From NCBI GenBank assembly GCA_032433765.1, contig JAVIAB010000051.1, forward strand, positions 153,402,421 to 153,466,420: a stretch of DNA of 64,000 bases. The letters are read 5' to 3'. The translations under genes were made by a program, and so were the position numbers. The notes beneath the pieces were generated by a model. The model did not search any database and was not told the origin of the DNA. It worked only from the letters and a program-made list of their open reading frames with translations. Below, piece by piece: positions 21,141 through 31,359 of the stretch. The stretch comes from Megaustenia siamemsis (taxonomy: Eukaryota; Mollusca; Gastropoda; Stylommatophora; Ariophantidae). Each line of letters opens with the position of its first letter. The first letter of the stretch is position 1.

Positions 21141-21515
21141 ATATATAACTGAACTTTCTTTTCTCTGTTCATCTTACGATTATTCAAATTCGTCGTCCAC
21201 CATCAAAGGAAGCTGGTAGCGTTATATTATTTAGTTGCGCCATGTGACTCAATTTGCCAGTGTTCTATTCTGAACACCAATGTGCCTTTATACCTCGCAC
21301 GTCAGACTGGTTTGTCTGCAATCATTGAGAAATGCATGCAGAACTTTATCGATAGTTTGCTGCTGATTCTGACACAGTCAGCTAAGAATGGCTGGCCACT
21401 TTCTCCGCTCTACTGATGTAGGTCTGTTAAGTGATCTTTTTTTAACAGTGTTTTTTTTTAAATTTCAACCCCGAACGACATATTCTAAAGCCGGTTGTTA
21501 TGTAGTGAAAGAAAG
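21141..21515. other. Unique stretch, nothing recognised
   Basis: No repeat family or coding signature is visible between the 44-bp array and the family A LINE. Confidence 0.4.
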
Positions 21516-21519
21516 CAAC

Positions 21520-22215
21520 AAATAAAGGACACGGCCTTAATAGCAAAAATACAGAGGTAATGGTAACAACAACAAAAAAAAAGACTCACCTCAGTGCAAA
21601 ATAAAGACAAGTGGAACAATATTAAAACAGGTAAATAAATTTAAATATTTGGGAACGTTGTTAACCTCAGATGGAAGATGTACAAAAGAGGTGAGATGCA
21701 GAATGGCTCAGGCAAAAGCAGCTTTTCAAAAAATTAAGAAGATACTATGCAATCCATTTTTGACAATGGAAACAAGAAAAAGAGTTCTTAAATGTTATGT
21801 AGAGCCAGTCTTAACATATGGAAGGAAATCATGGACAATAGGACAACAGACAAGAAAATCACTGGAGTCTGTAGATAAGTGGTCTTACAGTAGAATGTTG
21901 AGAATACCATGGACAGCTAAGAAAAGTAATGAAAATGTTCTGAAAGAGGTCAAAGCAAAAAGAAAGCTAATTTCCAATATTAGGAAGAAACAATCATCAT
22001 TTTTTGGCCATGTAATGAGAAGAGAACGGCTGGAATATATTGCAACAACTGAAAAAATTGAGGGACGAAGAGATAGAGGGAGGCAAAGAGAAAAAATACC
22101 AGACAGCTTATAAAAGAATGGCTTGGCAGAAGGTCAACAACAGAAATGCTAAATAACTTTCTAGATCGAAAGTTGTGGAGAGACATGATCACCTACGCCT
22201 GCAGGGCAGTACTTG
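21520..22215 (+). mobile_element. LINE family A relic, post-RT region to 3' end
   Basis: A long frame reads FKYLGTLLTSDGRCTKEVR, AQAKAAFQKIKKIL, VLTYGRKSWTIGQQTRKSL, YSRMLRIPWTAKKSNENVL and RKKQSSFFGHVMRRERLEYI. It corresponds to the C-terminal third of the ORF. 'YGCESW' is changed to YGRKSW. The end matches RDMITYACR, and a short GATGATGATT tail follows at 22216. It is 5'-truncated just after the RT core. Confidence 0.9.
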
Positions 22216-22319
22216 ATGATGATTATGTTTTAACCACACTGAGTGGCATAATATCAGCCCGGATCTGGGTATCAATTGTTTACCAATATGAACACAAAAA
22301 GGCTACATTCGACATGTAC

Positions 22320-22830
22320 CCCGACACGTGACAAGGGATTCAGTAGGAACATGTGACCGTCACTTCATCCACTCTCAAAAGTGGCATTTACACACGACTT
22401 AAAGGATGGTGTCATCACCGCTCGCGAGGGACAGCTATTGTCTTTGAGATTCACAACCGTTGAGACTGATTCATCTAGGACGCAACGGTGTTGCTGTGAG
22501 CCCGCAAAAGAGGATAATCAACACTTGAAATTACCCTTGATATTTCCTCGTTGTCTACGGACTGCTTTAAGAGGATTGATAATCGGTGTAAATATTTCAA
22601 ACCCGGAAATGAGTTCAATGAGAGGGGGGAAATGAGTATTGTCATTAAGCAGTTGTTTTTACGAGCGTGGCTGATTTTAATCTCTTCAATATCCGGCTTC
22701 TTACTCCCATCTCAAATAATTTGTGGACCCGGTAAAGCGTATCTCATAGGAAATCGAACATTTCTTAGCTGCACTCAGTGTCTTTGTTCGTTCATTTCAT
22801 TTGATTTTTAAAGTATTTTAGTATGTATTG
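22320..22830. other. Unique intronic block, candidate conserved noncoding DNA
   Basis: About 500 bp without any array or retroelement signature and less AT-rich than the surroundings. It contains a CACGTG E-box (22325), TCAAAAGTGGCA, CACTTGAAAT and AAATAATTTG motifs. Short open frames are present without domains. An enhancer role is speculation from its position within the twist intron. Confidence 0.3.
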
Positions 22831-22984
22831 AAAAATCTATATTGACAATTTAATGTCACAGGACTAGGCAATACATAAAGACATGGTTTCTGTAGGCTGG
22901 ACTGCTTGTGTCTCTGTTGTTGTTCAGCCGATTTAGCGTTGTAGAATGATTATTGGTTGTTTGTCACATGAAACACTATTTGGG

Positions 22985-23225
22985 CGAATCTGAATTTTTA
23001 ACATTGTGTAGCGAATCTACATTTTTTTTTCTAACATTATACATTGAATCTAAATTATTTGTAACATTGTAGAGGGAATCTAAATTATTTGTAACATTGT
23101 AGAGGGAATCTAAATTATTTGTAACATTGTAGAGGGAATCTAAATTATTTGTAACATTATGCAGTGAATTAAAATTATTGTTAACATTGTAGAGGTGATC
23201 CAAATTATTGGTAACATTTGTAACT
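22985..23225. repeat. 30-bp tandem repeat
   Basis: Seven or eight units of GTAACATTGTAGAGGGAATC plus TAAATTATTT, well kept at 23055-23160 and degenerate outside. Decayed variants (TTATTGGTAACATT) also appear near 24600-24715, suggesting an older, broader array later split by LINE insertions. Confidence 0.9.
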
Positions 23226-23539
23226 CTGAAAGCATCATTAGTGTAACTGGTGAAGCGTTGGTTGTGCAACATAATAAACGTGGGTTAGAATGCAGCGTGG
23301 TGGTCTCCAGTCGATCTCCGTGAAGAAATCTATATCTGACTCGCCGAGATGAGGTCAAGTAATAACAGCAAGGAAGAACACCGACCTCCAAATGACGTGG
23401 TCCAGTACCGGTGAAATATTATTTCTCTCCTGTAAGACACTTCACATGCTGTAGGACATGTAATGTAGGACATGTAATGTAGGACACGTAATATAGGGCA
23501 CTACTTATCTAGAGTAAATCTAAATTATTTATCACATCG

Positions 23540-23735
23540 TTGTTTTCCCGTTTGCCAGCTTTCATCTCTGGCTAAGTCCCTAGAGACTAGGAAGTGAATT
23601 TTGCTTGTTAATCCGTTTTTCCCTGGCAACCGTGTGCACAGGGGTCCCTTGCCGCACAGGCAGATAACTCCATCTTTGGAGGTACTCATAGGAAGTACTC
23701 ATATTTTGTTCCGTCGATGAGTAATAAAACCGGTT
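23540..23735 (-). mobile_element. SINE-3 fragment
   Basis: Matches the SINE at 49345-49682 over about 190 bases: GCCAGCTTTCATCTCTGGC, GAATTTTGCTTGTTAATCCG, the GGGGTCC...CCGCACAGGCAGATAAC block and TCGATGAGTAAT. It lacks the tRNA-like head kept in the other copy. Two copies with shared ends show it is a dispersed element. Confidence 0.75.
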
Positions 23736-23739
23736 GAAG

Positions 23740-24312
23740 GAATACATCTGGAGACAGTTCAGATCTACATGGGACATACTATAACCAGTGATGGAAAATG
23801 TACATCTGGAATATACAAAAGAATATATGGCAAAAAGTAATTTTAATGCCATGAAAAATATACTAACATCAAAACAAATAACACCAGGGCTAAAACTAAG
23901 AATAGCAAAATGTTACATCTTCTCAATATTCCTGTATGGTGCAGAAACATGGACATTAGACCAGAAAATAGAACAGAAAATTGAACCTTGAAATGTGGAT
24001 CTATAGAAGATTTGGTAGAGTTGGATGGATAGAAAAGAAAACAAACGATGAATATGGAAAGAGAGCTACTAAACACAATTAGAACAAGACAAATTAACAT
24101 TTTTGGGGCATGGTAAAAGACACAACAGCTTAATAAAAGTAATATTGGAAGGGAAAATACAAGGTAAAAGAGGCAGCGGCAGACCAAGACTAACATGGAC
24201 AAGTAACATGAAAAGATGGACAAGTCAACCAATCTGCACCATCAAAGCAAGAGACAGAGTAGAATGGCGCTCCATGGTAGCCAACCTTCGATGCGGAGAC
24301 AGTACTCAATGA
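23740..24312 (+). mobile_element. LINE family B relic
   Basis: Pieces read MGHTITSDGKCTSGI, MAKSNFNAMKN, CYIFSIFLYGAETWTLDQKI, ELLNTIRTRQ, GKIQGKRGSGRPRLTWTSNM and WRSMVANLRCGDSTQ, ending in (ATG)n at 24313. Frameshifts occur at about 23990 and 24105. It is 5'-truncated after the RT core. Confidence 0.88.
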
Positions 24313-24699
24313 TGATGATGAATATCACAGTGGAGTGAAGTATTAATATTCACTGTACAAGGTCAATAGGCTACCAACTATGCCACTGACGGCACTACCA
24401 AAATTCACGAAAATTCTGGGCCTAACAATTGTCAAAATAAATGTTTATTCTTTATTGTTTGAAATTTTTAAGACTGAAATATAATTATGTAAATAGCAAG
24501 AGTTTGTTTGTAATTATATTAACGCTATGCAGGAGAAATTAATTTTTTTAAACATTATAGAGTGAAAAAGAAAATTAATATGCAGTTTTATTTAATCAGC
24601 CATAATTATTGGTAACATTAAAAAATACATCTTAATTATTTGGTACATAAAAACCCCATTTTGTTATTTGTAACATCAAAGTGGATATTTTAGTCATTT

Positions 24700-25490
24700 G
24701 TAATATTAAAGTAGAAGGTACATGAATGTAAATATCAGGGAACAGTGTAAACCTCAGATGGTAGATGTGCAGCAGAGGTCAGATGCAGAATAGCTCAGGC
24801 AAAAGCAGTTTTCCAAAAAAATTAGGAAGATGCTGTGCAATCAATTTTTGAGAATGGAAACAAGAAAATGAATTCTTAAATGTTATGTAGAATCATAAAC
24901 ATGTGCCATATCGGTTGGCGTAGACGACCATGTCCTTCCACAATCGTCTATCCATCATGTATCGTATCAATTCTGTTATTGACTGTTTTCCACGCCATGA
25001 CATGAAGCTATATAGTATTTTATCTCTTTGTCGTCAGCAATCTCTCTTTCCCTGTGTTTTGCCATTTGTAACATAAGTATTCTAACGTTCCTGTTCTCAC
25101 GATGTAGAATCAGTTTTAATATATGAATGTGAATCACGGACAATAGAACAACAGACAAGAAAATCTTTGGAGGCTGTAGAGATGTGGTTTCACAGTAGAA
25201 TGTTGAGAATACCATGGACAGCTACAAAGAGTAATGAAACGTTCTGAAAGAAGACAAAGCAAAAAAGATAGCTAACTTCCAATATAAAAAAAACACATAT
25301 GAATTTTTGGCCATGTAATGAGAAGGGAACAAGTGGAATATATTGTGGGGCGAAGAGGGAAGCAAAGAGAAAACATACTGGACATATTAAAAGAATGACT
25401 TAGCAGAAGGTCAACAGAAATGATAAATAACTGTCCAGATCGAAAGTTGTGGAGAGACATGATCACCTACGCCAGCCGGCATGGTACATG
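24700..25490 (+). mobile_element. LINE family A relic split by a nested LINE A' copy
   Basis: From 24725 it matches the family A region AACAGTGTAAACCTCAGATG through TTAAATGTTATGTAGAATCA, resumes at 25102 with ATGTAGAATCAGTTTTAATA, and ends at GACATGATCACCTACGCCAG plus (GAT)n. It has many frameshifts. A 206-bp A' fragment in opposite orientation interrupts it. Confidence 0.85.
24896..25101 (-). mobile_element. LINE family A' 3' end nested in family A
   Basis: Minus-strand A' 3'-terminal sequence (complement of GCCATATCGGTTGGCGTAGA through CTGTTCTCACG). It is flanked by an 11-bp direct repeat ATGTAGAATCA (24885-24895, 25102-25112). This is a bona fide insertion, severely 5'-truncated, younger than the host element. 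Confidence 0.88.
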
Positions 25491-25499
25491 ATGATGATG

Positions 25500-25980
25500 A
25501 ATATTAAAAACTGCATTTTAATTATCCCCAACAGTACAAAGTATGCGTTCATTTTTTGACAATTGATCTAATTTTAATTTTTTCGATCGAATAATATTTT
25601 ATTTCACCATCTCTGCTATTTAAGATCCTGTCTATATCAGCATCACGTAATATCGCAACTTATCTCTTCTAATAATCGCTTTAATTTGTTTTCATCGTCA
25701 TCAAAAATCGCACATATTTATTTTAAATGCGCGCATTAGTGTTTCTTTAGACACACTTCACTGCTCTCTTCAACACTTTTTTATGGGAGGTCAGCTTCCC
25801 GCGAAGTCAAAGCAGAATATCGGGTTCATGTCAAGGACACAAAAATTAAAATTCCGAAACGATAATTTTCCACTACAACTCTCAGGCCGGTCTTTGGTGT
25901 TCACACATAAATCTGAAGTGAATTTTAACGTGTTCGCAAAATTTGATAATTGTGTCAACACTTTTTAAAACACTTCACCA
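25500..25980. other. Unique AT-rich stretch, nothing recognised
   Basis: No repeat, LINE or SINE signature was recognised. A 61-codon frame at 25783-25968 shows no domain. Confidence 0.4.
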
Positions 25981-25984
25981 AACA

Positions 25985-26097
25985 TCTTCATAAATAATAA
26001 AAATAATGATGTTGTTGATAATGATAATAATAATGATGATAATGATGATGATGATAATAATGATGATGATAATGATGATGATAATAATGATAATCTG
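25985..26097. repeat. GAT/AAT trinucleotide-rich microsatellite
   Basis: An interrupted run of GATGAT, AATAAT and GATAAT units, perhaps a decayed LINE tail. Confidence 0.9.
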
Positions 26098-26109
26098 TGA
26101 AGCGGTTAC

Positions 26110-26240
26110 TCGACAAGCTTAATGTGTATGGACAGTATGGTGTTAGTTAACCTTTAAAGCTATTGATAAGGATCGAACGCAAACTATTGTCTTGAAATGT
26201 CTTATTCTCTAACCACTTCAGCATGGGGTGCCTCACAGCA
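26110..26240 (-). mobile_element. Degenerate SINE-1-like copy
   Basis: Retains TATGGTGTTAGTTAACC, a B-box-like TTGCGTTCGATCC on the minus strand and a head resembling GAAGTGGTTAGAGAATAAG. The internal body is deleted. A separate head fragment (CACTGAGCTGTCGCGGCTC) occurs at 26598-26618. Confidence 0.5.
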
Positions 26241-26892
26241 ACAGAGCTGCATGCTGTCAGCGACTCATAGCTGATGGCTTGCGCCAGAAATTGATGAACC
26301 AGAATCATCCAGACTCTACTCCACCTCTTCGCGGTGTCTCTAGAAACAGACAAACATGTCGAGTTTGAAGGAAGGCAATCCGGTGCTTTAAAATGCCATG
26401 CTGAAGTCGGATGTGTTGGGACGAAATAAGCAAATACAACAGAACGCATCCACTATAGCCCACTTAACGTCCTTCAAAGGACGGATGGCAGATAGGATAA
26501 TCAATATCTGTAGTAGTCATCGGATGAACAACAGAGAAAGAGAGAGAAAGAAAGAGAGAAATAGAGACAGAAAGAAAGAGAGAGAGAGACTAACACCAAC
26601 ACTGAGCTGTCGCGGCTCATAGTAGTAGTAGAAGCAATAACAAATTAAATGGTTTGACCAAGTGACAAGACAGAAACTGTGAAACCTAATCCACAAACCT
26701 TTCAACAAACCTGTGAGATACAACAGATCGAGGGGCAATCCTCAAATTAGTGAGAAAAGATTCAATATCAGAAACAAGAGGATAGAAGCGATGGTGAATC
26801 AAAGAGCAAATGACTGCAAACATCTCTTCTCCTCTTCCCCCCCCCTCCCCCCAAACGTTGAACATTTAATAATAATGGTAACCATAATCATC

Positions 26893-27430
26893 AAATCATC
26901 ATCATGTGCCATATCGTTTGGCGAAGACGGTCATGTCCTTTCACAATTTTTTTTATCTACAGTGCATCGTATCAGTTCTGTTGTTGACTGTTTTCCATTA
27001 CATGACACCAAGGTATCTAGTATTTTCTTTCTTTGTCGTCCGCGATCTCTCTTTCATTGTATTTTGCCAGTGCTAACCAAGCATTCCAACTTTTTTCTTC
27101 TCATGATGAGCCAGAAAAATGTTGATTGTTTCCTTCTTATGTTTTTTAGGAGCTCCCTTTTTGTGTTGGCCTCTTTGAGAACTTCCTCATTGGTCTTTTT
27201 AGCTGTCCAGGGAACTTTCAGCATTTTTCTGAGAAATTCCATCTTTGTAGCCTCTAATCGTCTTTTCATTTGTTTGTCTACTGTCCATGATTCGCTCCCA
27301 TAGATCACAATTGGTTCTATATAGCACCCATGAACTCTCTTCCTCGCTACTATTGAGACTTGTTACACAATACGTTTTTCATTTTCTTTAATGCTATTTT
27401 GACCTGCGTTATTCTGTCTTTTATTTTTGT
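26893..27430 (-). mobile_element. LINE family A' relic, post-RT region to 3' end
   Basis: An open minus-strand frame reads YGSESWTVDKQMKRRLEATK, MEFLRKMLKVPWTAKKTNEE and TKRELLKNIRRKQSTFFW. It continues after a frameshift with RDRGRQRKKILDTLVS to the A' 3' end near 26895 with (GAT)n. It is antisense to twist and 5'-truncated. Confidence 0.88.
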
Positions 27431-27520
27431 GGCGCATAATAATAATAATAATAAAGAATAATAAAAAAATAATAAAAGTAATTATAAAAATATTAATAAA
27501 ATAATACTATTATTAATACA
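27430..27520. repeat. AAT-rich simple sequence
   Basis: ATAATAATAATAATAAAG and similar A/T-only repeats. Confidence 0.9.
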
Positions 27521-27629
27521 GAACAGGAGTGCAACCAGTAGCTCAGGCTAACGTCATTAATGCCCTCTGAGATGTGGGAAGAGTATAGGACTTCGACGAC
27601 CCAGTGGCCACGCCTCTTCTTCGGATGAA

Positions 27630-27852
27630 AGTGATGGATACATCCAGTGAGTAAAGTTGGATACATCCAATGAGTAAAGATGGATACATCCAGTGAGTAA
27701 AGATGGATACATCCAGTGAGTAAAGATGGATACATCCAGTGAATAAAGATGGATACATCCAGTGAGTAAAGATGGATACATCCAATGAGTAAAGATGGAT
27801 ACATCCAATGAGTAAAGTTGGATACATCTAGTGAATAAAGATGGATACATCC
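27630..27852. repeat. 23-bp minisatellite with palindromic core
   Basis: About nine units of GTGAGTAAAGATGGATACAT plus CCA. Each unit contains TGGAT-AC-ATCCA, a 5-bp inverted repeat. The period is not a multiple of three, yet all minus frames stay open (MYPSLLTGCIHLYSLDVSIF cycles through frames), so it is not coding. Confidence 0.95.
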
Positions 27853-28034
27853 AGAAATGAGAGGTTTAGTAGGCGCATGAGAGGACTTATCAAACAACAC
27901 AGAACTGGAGTCGTCAGTCCCTGGACGCTCAGGGACATGTTGAGGAGGGGATATGAGCACCTATGGACATGTTCAGAGTGCAATGATGATAACCCATATA
28001 CATCTCATTAACTCAAGAAAGCAAAATCAATCAA

Positions 28035-28195
28035 TTGAGAGCCCAGTGGTGTTCTGGTTAATGCGCTCGCCCAACCACCTGAAGGTTCTGGGTTCGGATA
28101 TCAGTTGTGGAAAAAAGTTCCTAATTAAAAAGCTGCCGAGGTTCACCTAGCCACTTTAAATGTGTACCAGAAACATTCTATGAGAAGGAAACTGG
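28035..28195 (+). mobile_element. tRNA-derived SINE-like element
   Basis: A tRNA-like head with A-box-like TGGTGTTCTGGTTAATGCG and B-box-like GGTTCTGGGTTCGGATATC, then CTGCCGAGGTTCACCTAGCC. There is no full tRNA fold. It is a single copy in the window. Confidence 0.6.
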
Positions 28196-28374
28196 CTACA
28201 TCATCTCATGAGGCTGAGGCTTACTACAATGAAATCTCTAACACTTCTTTGCGAAACGGCAATTGCTGTGTGACTACCTGTATATTTACTATCAATGCCA
28301 ACCTTGAACATAAATCGCAGATGAAAGGTGCAAATAATCACAAGGGAAATTAGACACCCGAGAACAATACTAGA

Positions 28375-29600
28375 ATTGGGAATCAGAAATGAGAGACCTG
28401 AGAACAATACTAAAAGTGAGACGAGAAGTGAGAATCAGAAATGAGAGACCTGAGAACAATACTAGAAGTGAGACGAGAAGTGAAAATCAGAAATGAGAGA
28501 CCGGAGAACAATACTAAAAGTGAGACGAGAAGTGAGAATCAGAAATGAGAGACATGTGAACAATACTAGAAGTGAGACGAGAAGTGAGAATCAGAAATGA
28601 GAGACCTGAGAACAATACTAAAAGTGAGACGAGAAGTGAGAACCAGACATGAGAGACCTGAGAACAATACTAGAAGTGAGACGAGAAGTGAGAATCAGAA
28701 ATGAGAGACCTGAGAACAACACTAAAAGTGTGTCGAGGAAATGAGAATCAGAAATGAGGGACATGAGAACAATACTAAAAGTGAGACGAGGAAATGAGAA
28801 TCAGAAATGAGAGACCTGAGAACGATACTAAAAGTGAGACGAGGAAATGAGAATCAGAAATGAGAGACCTGAGAACAATACTAAAAGTGTGTCGAGGAAA
28901 TGAGAATCAGAAATGAGAGACCTGAGAACAATACTAAAAGTGTGTCGAGGAAATGAGAATCAGAAATGAGGGACCTGAGAACAATACTAAAAGTGTGACG
29001 AGGAAATGAGAATCAGAAATGAGAGACCTGAGAACAATACTAAAAGTGAGACGAGGAAATGAGAATCAGAAATGAGAGACCTGAGAACAATACTAAAAGT
29101 GTGTCGAGGAAATGAGAGTCAGAAATGAGAGACCTGAGAACAATACTAAAAGTGTGACGAGGAAATGAGAATCAGAAATGAGAGACCTGAGAACAATACT
29201 AAAAGTGAGACGAGGAAATGAGAATCAGAAATGAGAGACCTGAGAACAATACTAAAAGTGAGACGAGGAAATGAGAATCAGAAATGAGAGACCTGAGAAC
29301 AATACTAAAAGTGAGACGAGGAAATGAGAATCAGAAATGAGGGACCTGAGAACAATACTAAAAGTGAGACGAGGAAATGAGAATCAGAAATGAGGGACCT
29401 GAGAACAATACTAAAAGTGAGACGAGGAAATGAGAATCAGAAATGAGGGACCTGAGAACAATACTAAAAGTGAGACGAGGAAATGAGAATCAGAAATGAG
29501 AGACCTGAGAACAATACTAAAAGTGAGACGAGGAAATGAGAATCAGAAATGAGAGACCTGAGAACAATACTAAAAGTGAGTCGAGGAGTAAGAAATGAGA
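28375..29600. repeat. 53-bp minisatellite
   Basis: About 23 units of about 53 bp with GAGACCTGAGAACAATACTA, AAAGTGAGACGAGGAAATG and AGAATCAGAAATGA. Early copies (to about 28720) carry GACGAGAAGTGAG and later ones GACGAGGAAATGAG. GTGTCGAGG variants cluster at 28730-29110, a sign of local block duplication. It is purine-rich on +. Confidence 0.97.
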
Positions 29601-29619
29601 CAAAAGCAAGATGTTTGTT

Positions 29620-29915
29620 CTCATGGATGCCGCTTTGAAATAGGGTATCATTGAGGTAAAAATGTTGGATCTTATGGCTGTATATTTGAAGTAGGGTATC
29701 AAGGAGGTGAACATATTGAATTGTATGGTTTCGCTTTGAACTATAATATAATTGATATAAAAATATTGGATCTCATGGCTTCTCTTTGAAATAGGGTATC
29801 ATTGAGGTAAAAATGTTGGATCTGACGGCTTCTCTTTTAAATAGGGTATCATTGAGGTAAACATGTTGGATCTCATGGCTTCTCTTTGAAATAGAGTTTG
29901 ATTGAGGTAATAAAA
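29620..29915. repeat. 50-bp tandem repeat
   Basis: About six units of 50 bp with TTCTCTTTGAAATAGGGTAT and CATTGAGGTAAAAATGTTGG. It begins where the 53-bp array ends. Confidence 0.93.
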
Positions 29916-30945
29916 AGTTCATCGATATCACCTAGAGATAACGAGTCATTGGTGGAGGAAAGAAAAATGCAGTCCCGTAGACGGGATTTGTTTATCTCCG
30001 GGCATGAAGTGAACTTCTTAATTAACCTCGACGCTTCAGAGAATCACAGAGACCACCTATCTTTCTTCAACTGTAGCTCCTTTCATCGGCGCTCACAACG
30101 TCATCTACGGAGCGAAGGCCGAGTTCCCATCCTCGACCGAGTTAGCGACCATTAACTTTTCATTTGTGAGCGCAGCGGGCCGCTGATTTTATCGTACTGT
30201 ATCATTAGCACCACCCACGACATGCATCGCGAATCTCTCTTTGCGATCCCTCAACATTGCCAGTTTGGTTTTTGCTAGCCTAATTTTATTATATTTCTCG
30301 TGAGAACATTTCCCATCTTGCCAACTCAGGACACTGTATATTAACCTCCATATATTTGAAATGAATAATAACATCAAAATATCGTTGAAATATCAGATGA
30401 AAATATGCTCCAGATAACGGATATTTAACATTCTCCCACTTGTTTTAACAGGAACATTAACTTTACGCTAGTTAAAACAGATCATTATCTCAACATGAGA
30501 AATTCTTCAAATCAGTTTGAAAGATGTTTGTATTTTCGCATCAACTAATAATATTTTTATATCACATTCCGTGTTACCACTCTTTTTATTAAAGCAATCA
30601 TAATTTCTTATTCTGTGATTGCACAGTTTTATTTCAGATCGTGTTTGTGAACACGAGAAATTTGATGTCTTTCAGATTTAGTTTCAAGAATTATGTCCAC
30701 TTATTTTAATTTTTCGAATTTATTTCATGTGGAATATTTTATGTTCATACATTTCTGGATATTCTGCTATTTATTTTTTCAAACAAAGATTGGTTTAAAT
30801 TTAATTTTTGTCTGGAATATTTCAATTTCCAGAAACGATAAATTTAAAGTCTTGATGTTACGGTTTGCTTCCTGCGCGTTTTGAAATACAAATGTGTTGG
30901 ATTTTGGTTTCAGTGTGGGGAAACGTTTCACTCTTCTCAGTCTGA
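29916..30945. other. Unique intronic stretch, candidate regulatory DNA
   Basis: About 1 kb without repeats. The first 270 bases are GC-richer, hold an 85-codon + frame without recognisable domain, and contain CTTCTTAATTAACCTCG (a TTAATTAA homeodomain-type site) and a CAACTG E-box. The remainder is AT-rich. It could equally be a decayed unclassified element. Confidence 0.3.
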
Positions 30946-30949
30946 AGCT

Positions 30950-31350
30950 ACAATACTTCATTCATTAGGTGCCGTCTCCACATCGATAGTTGGCTACAGT
31001 ACTTCATTCATTGGGTGCAGTCTCCACATCGATAGTTGGCTACAATACTTCATTCATTTGGTGCAGTCTCCACATCGATAGTTGGCTACAATACTTCATT
31101 CATTAGGTACCGTCTGCACATCGATAGTTGCTACAGTACTTCATTCATTAGGTGCAGTCTCCACATCGATAGTTGGCTACAATACTTCATTCATTAGGTA
31201 CCGTCTCCACATCGATAGTTGGCTACAATACTTCATACATTGGGTGCAGTCTCCACATCGATAGTTGGCTACAATACTTCATTCAATGGGTGCAGTCTCC
31301 ACATCGATAGTTGGTTACAATACTTCCTTAATTGGGTGAAGTCTCACCAT
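30950..31350. repeat. 46-bp tandem repeat
   Basis: About nine units with GTTGGCTACAATACTTCATT and GCAGTCTCCACATCGATAG. It is partly similar in wording to the LINE B 3' block (GAAGGTTGGCTACCATGGAG), perhaps by chance. Confidence 0.93.
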
Positions 31351-31359
31351 ACCTTGCAA

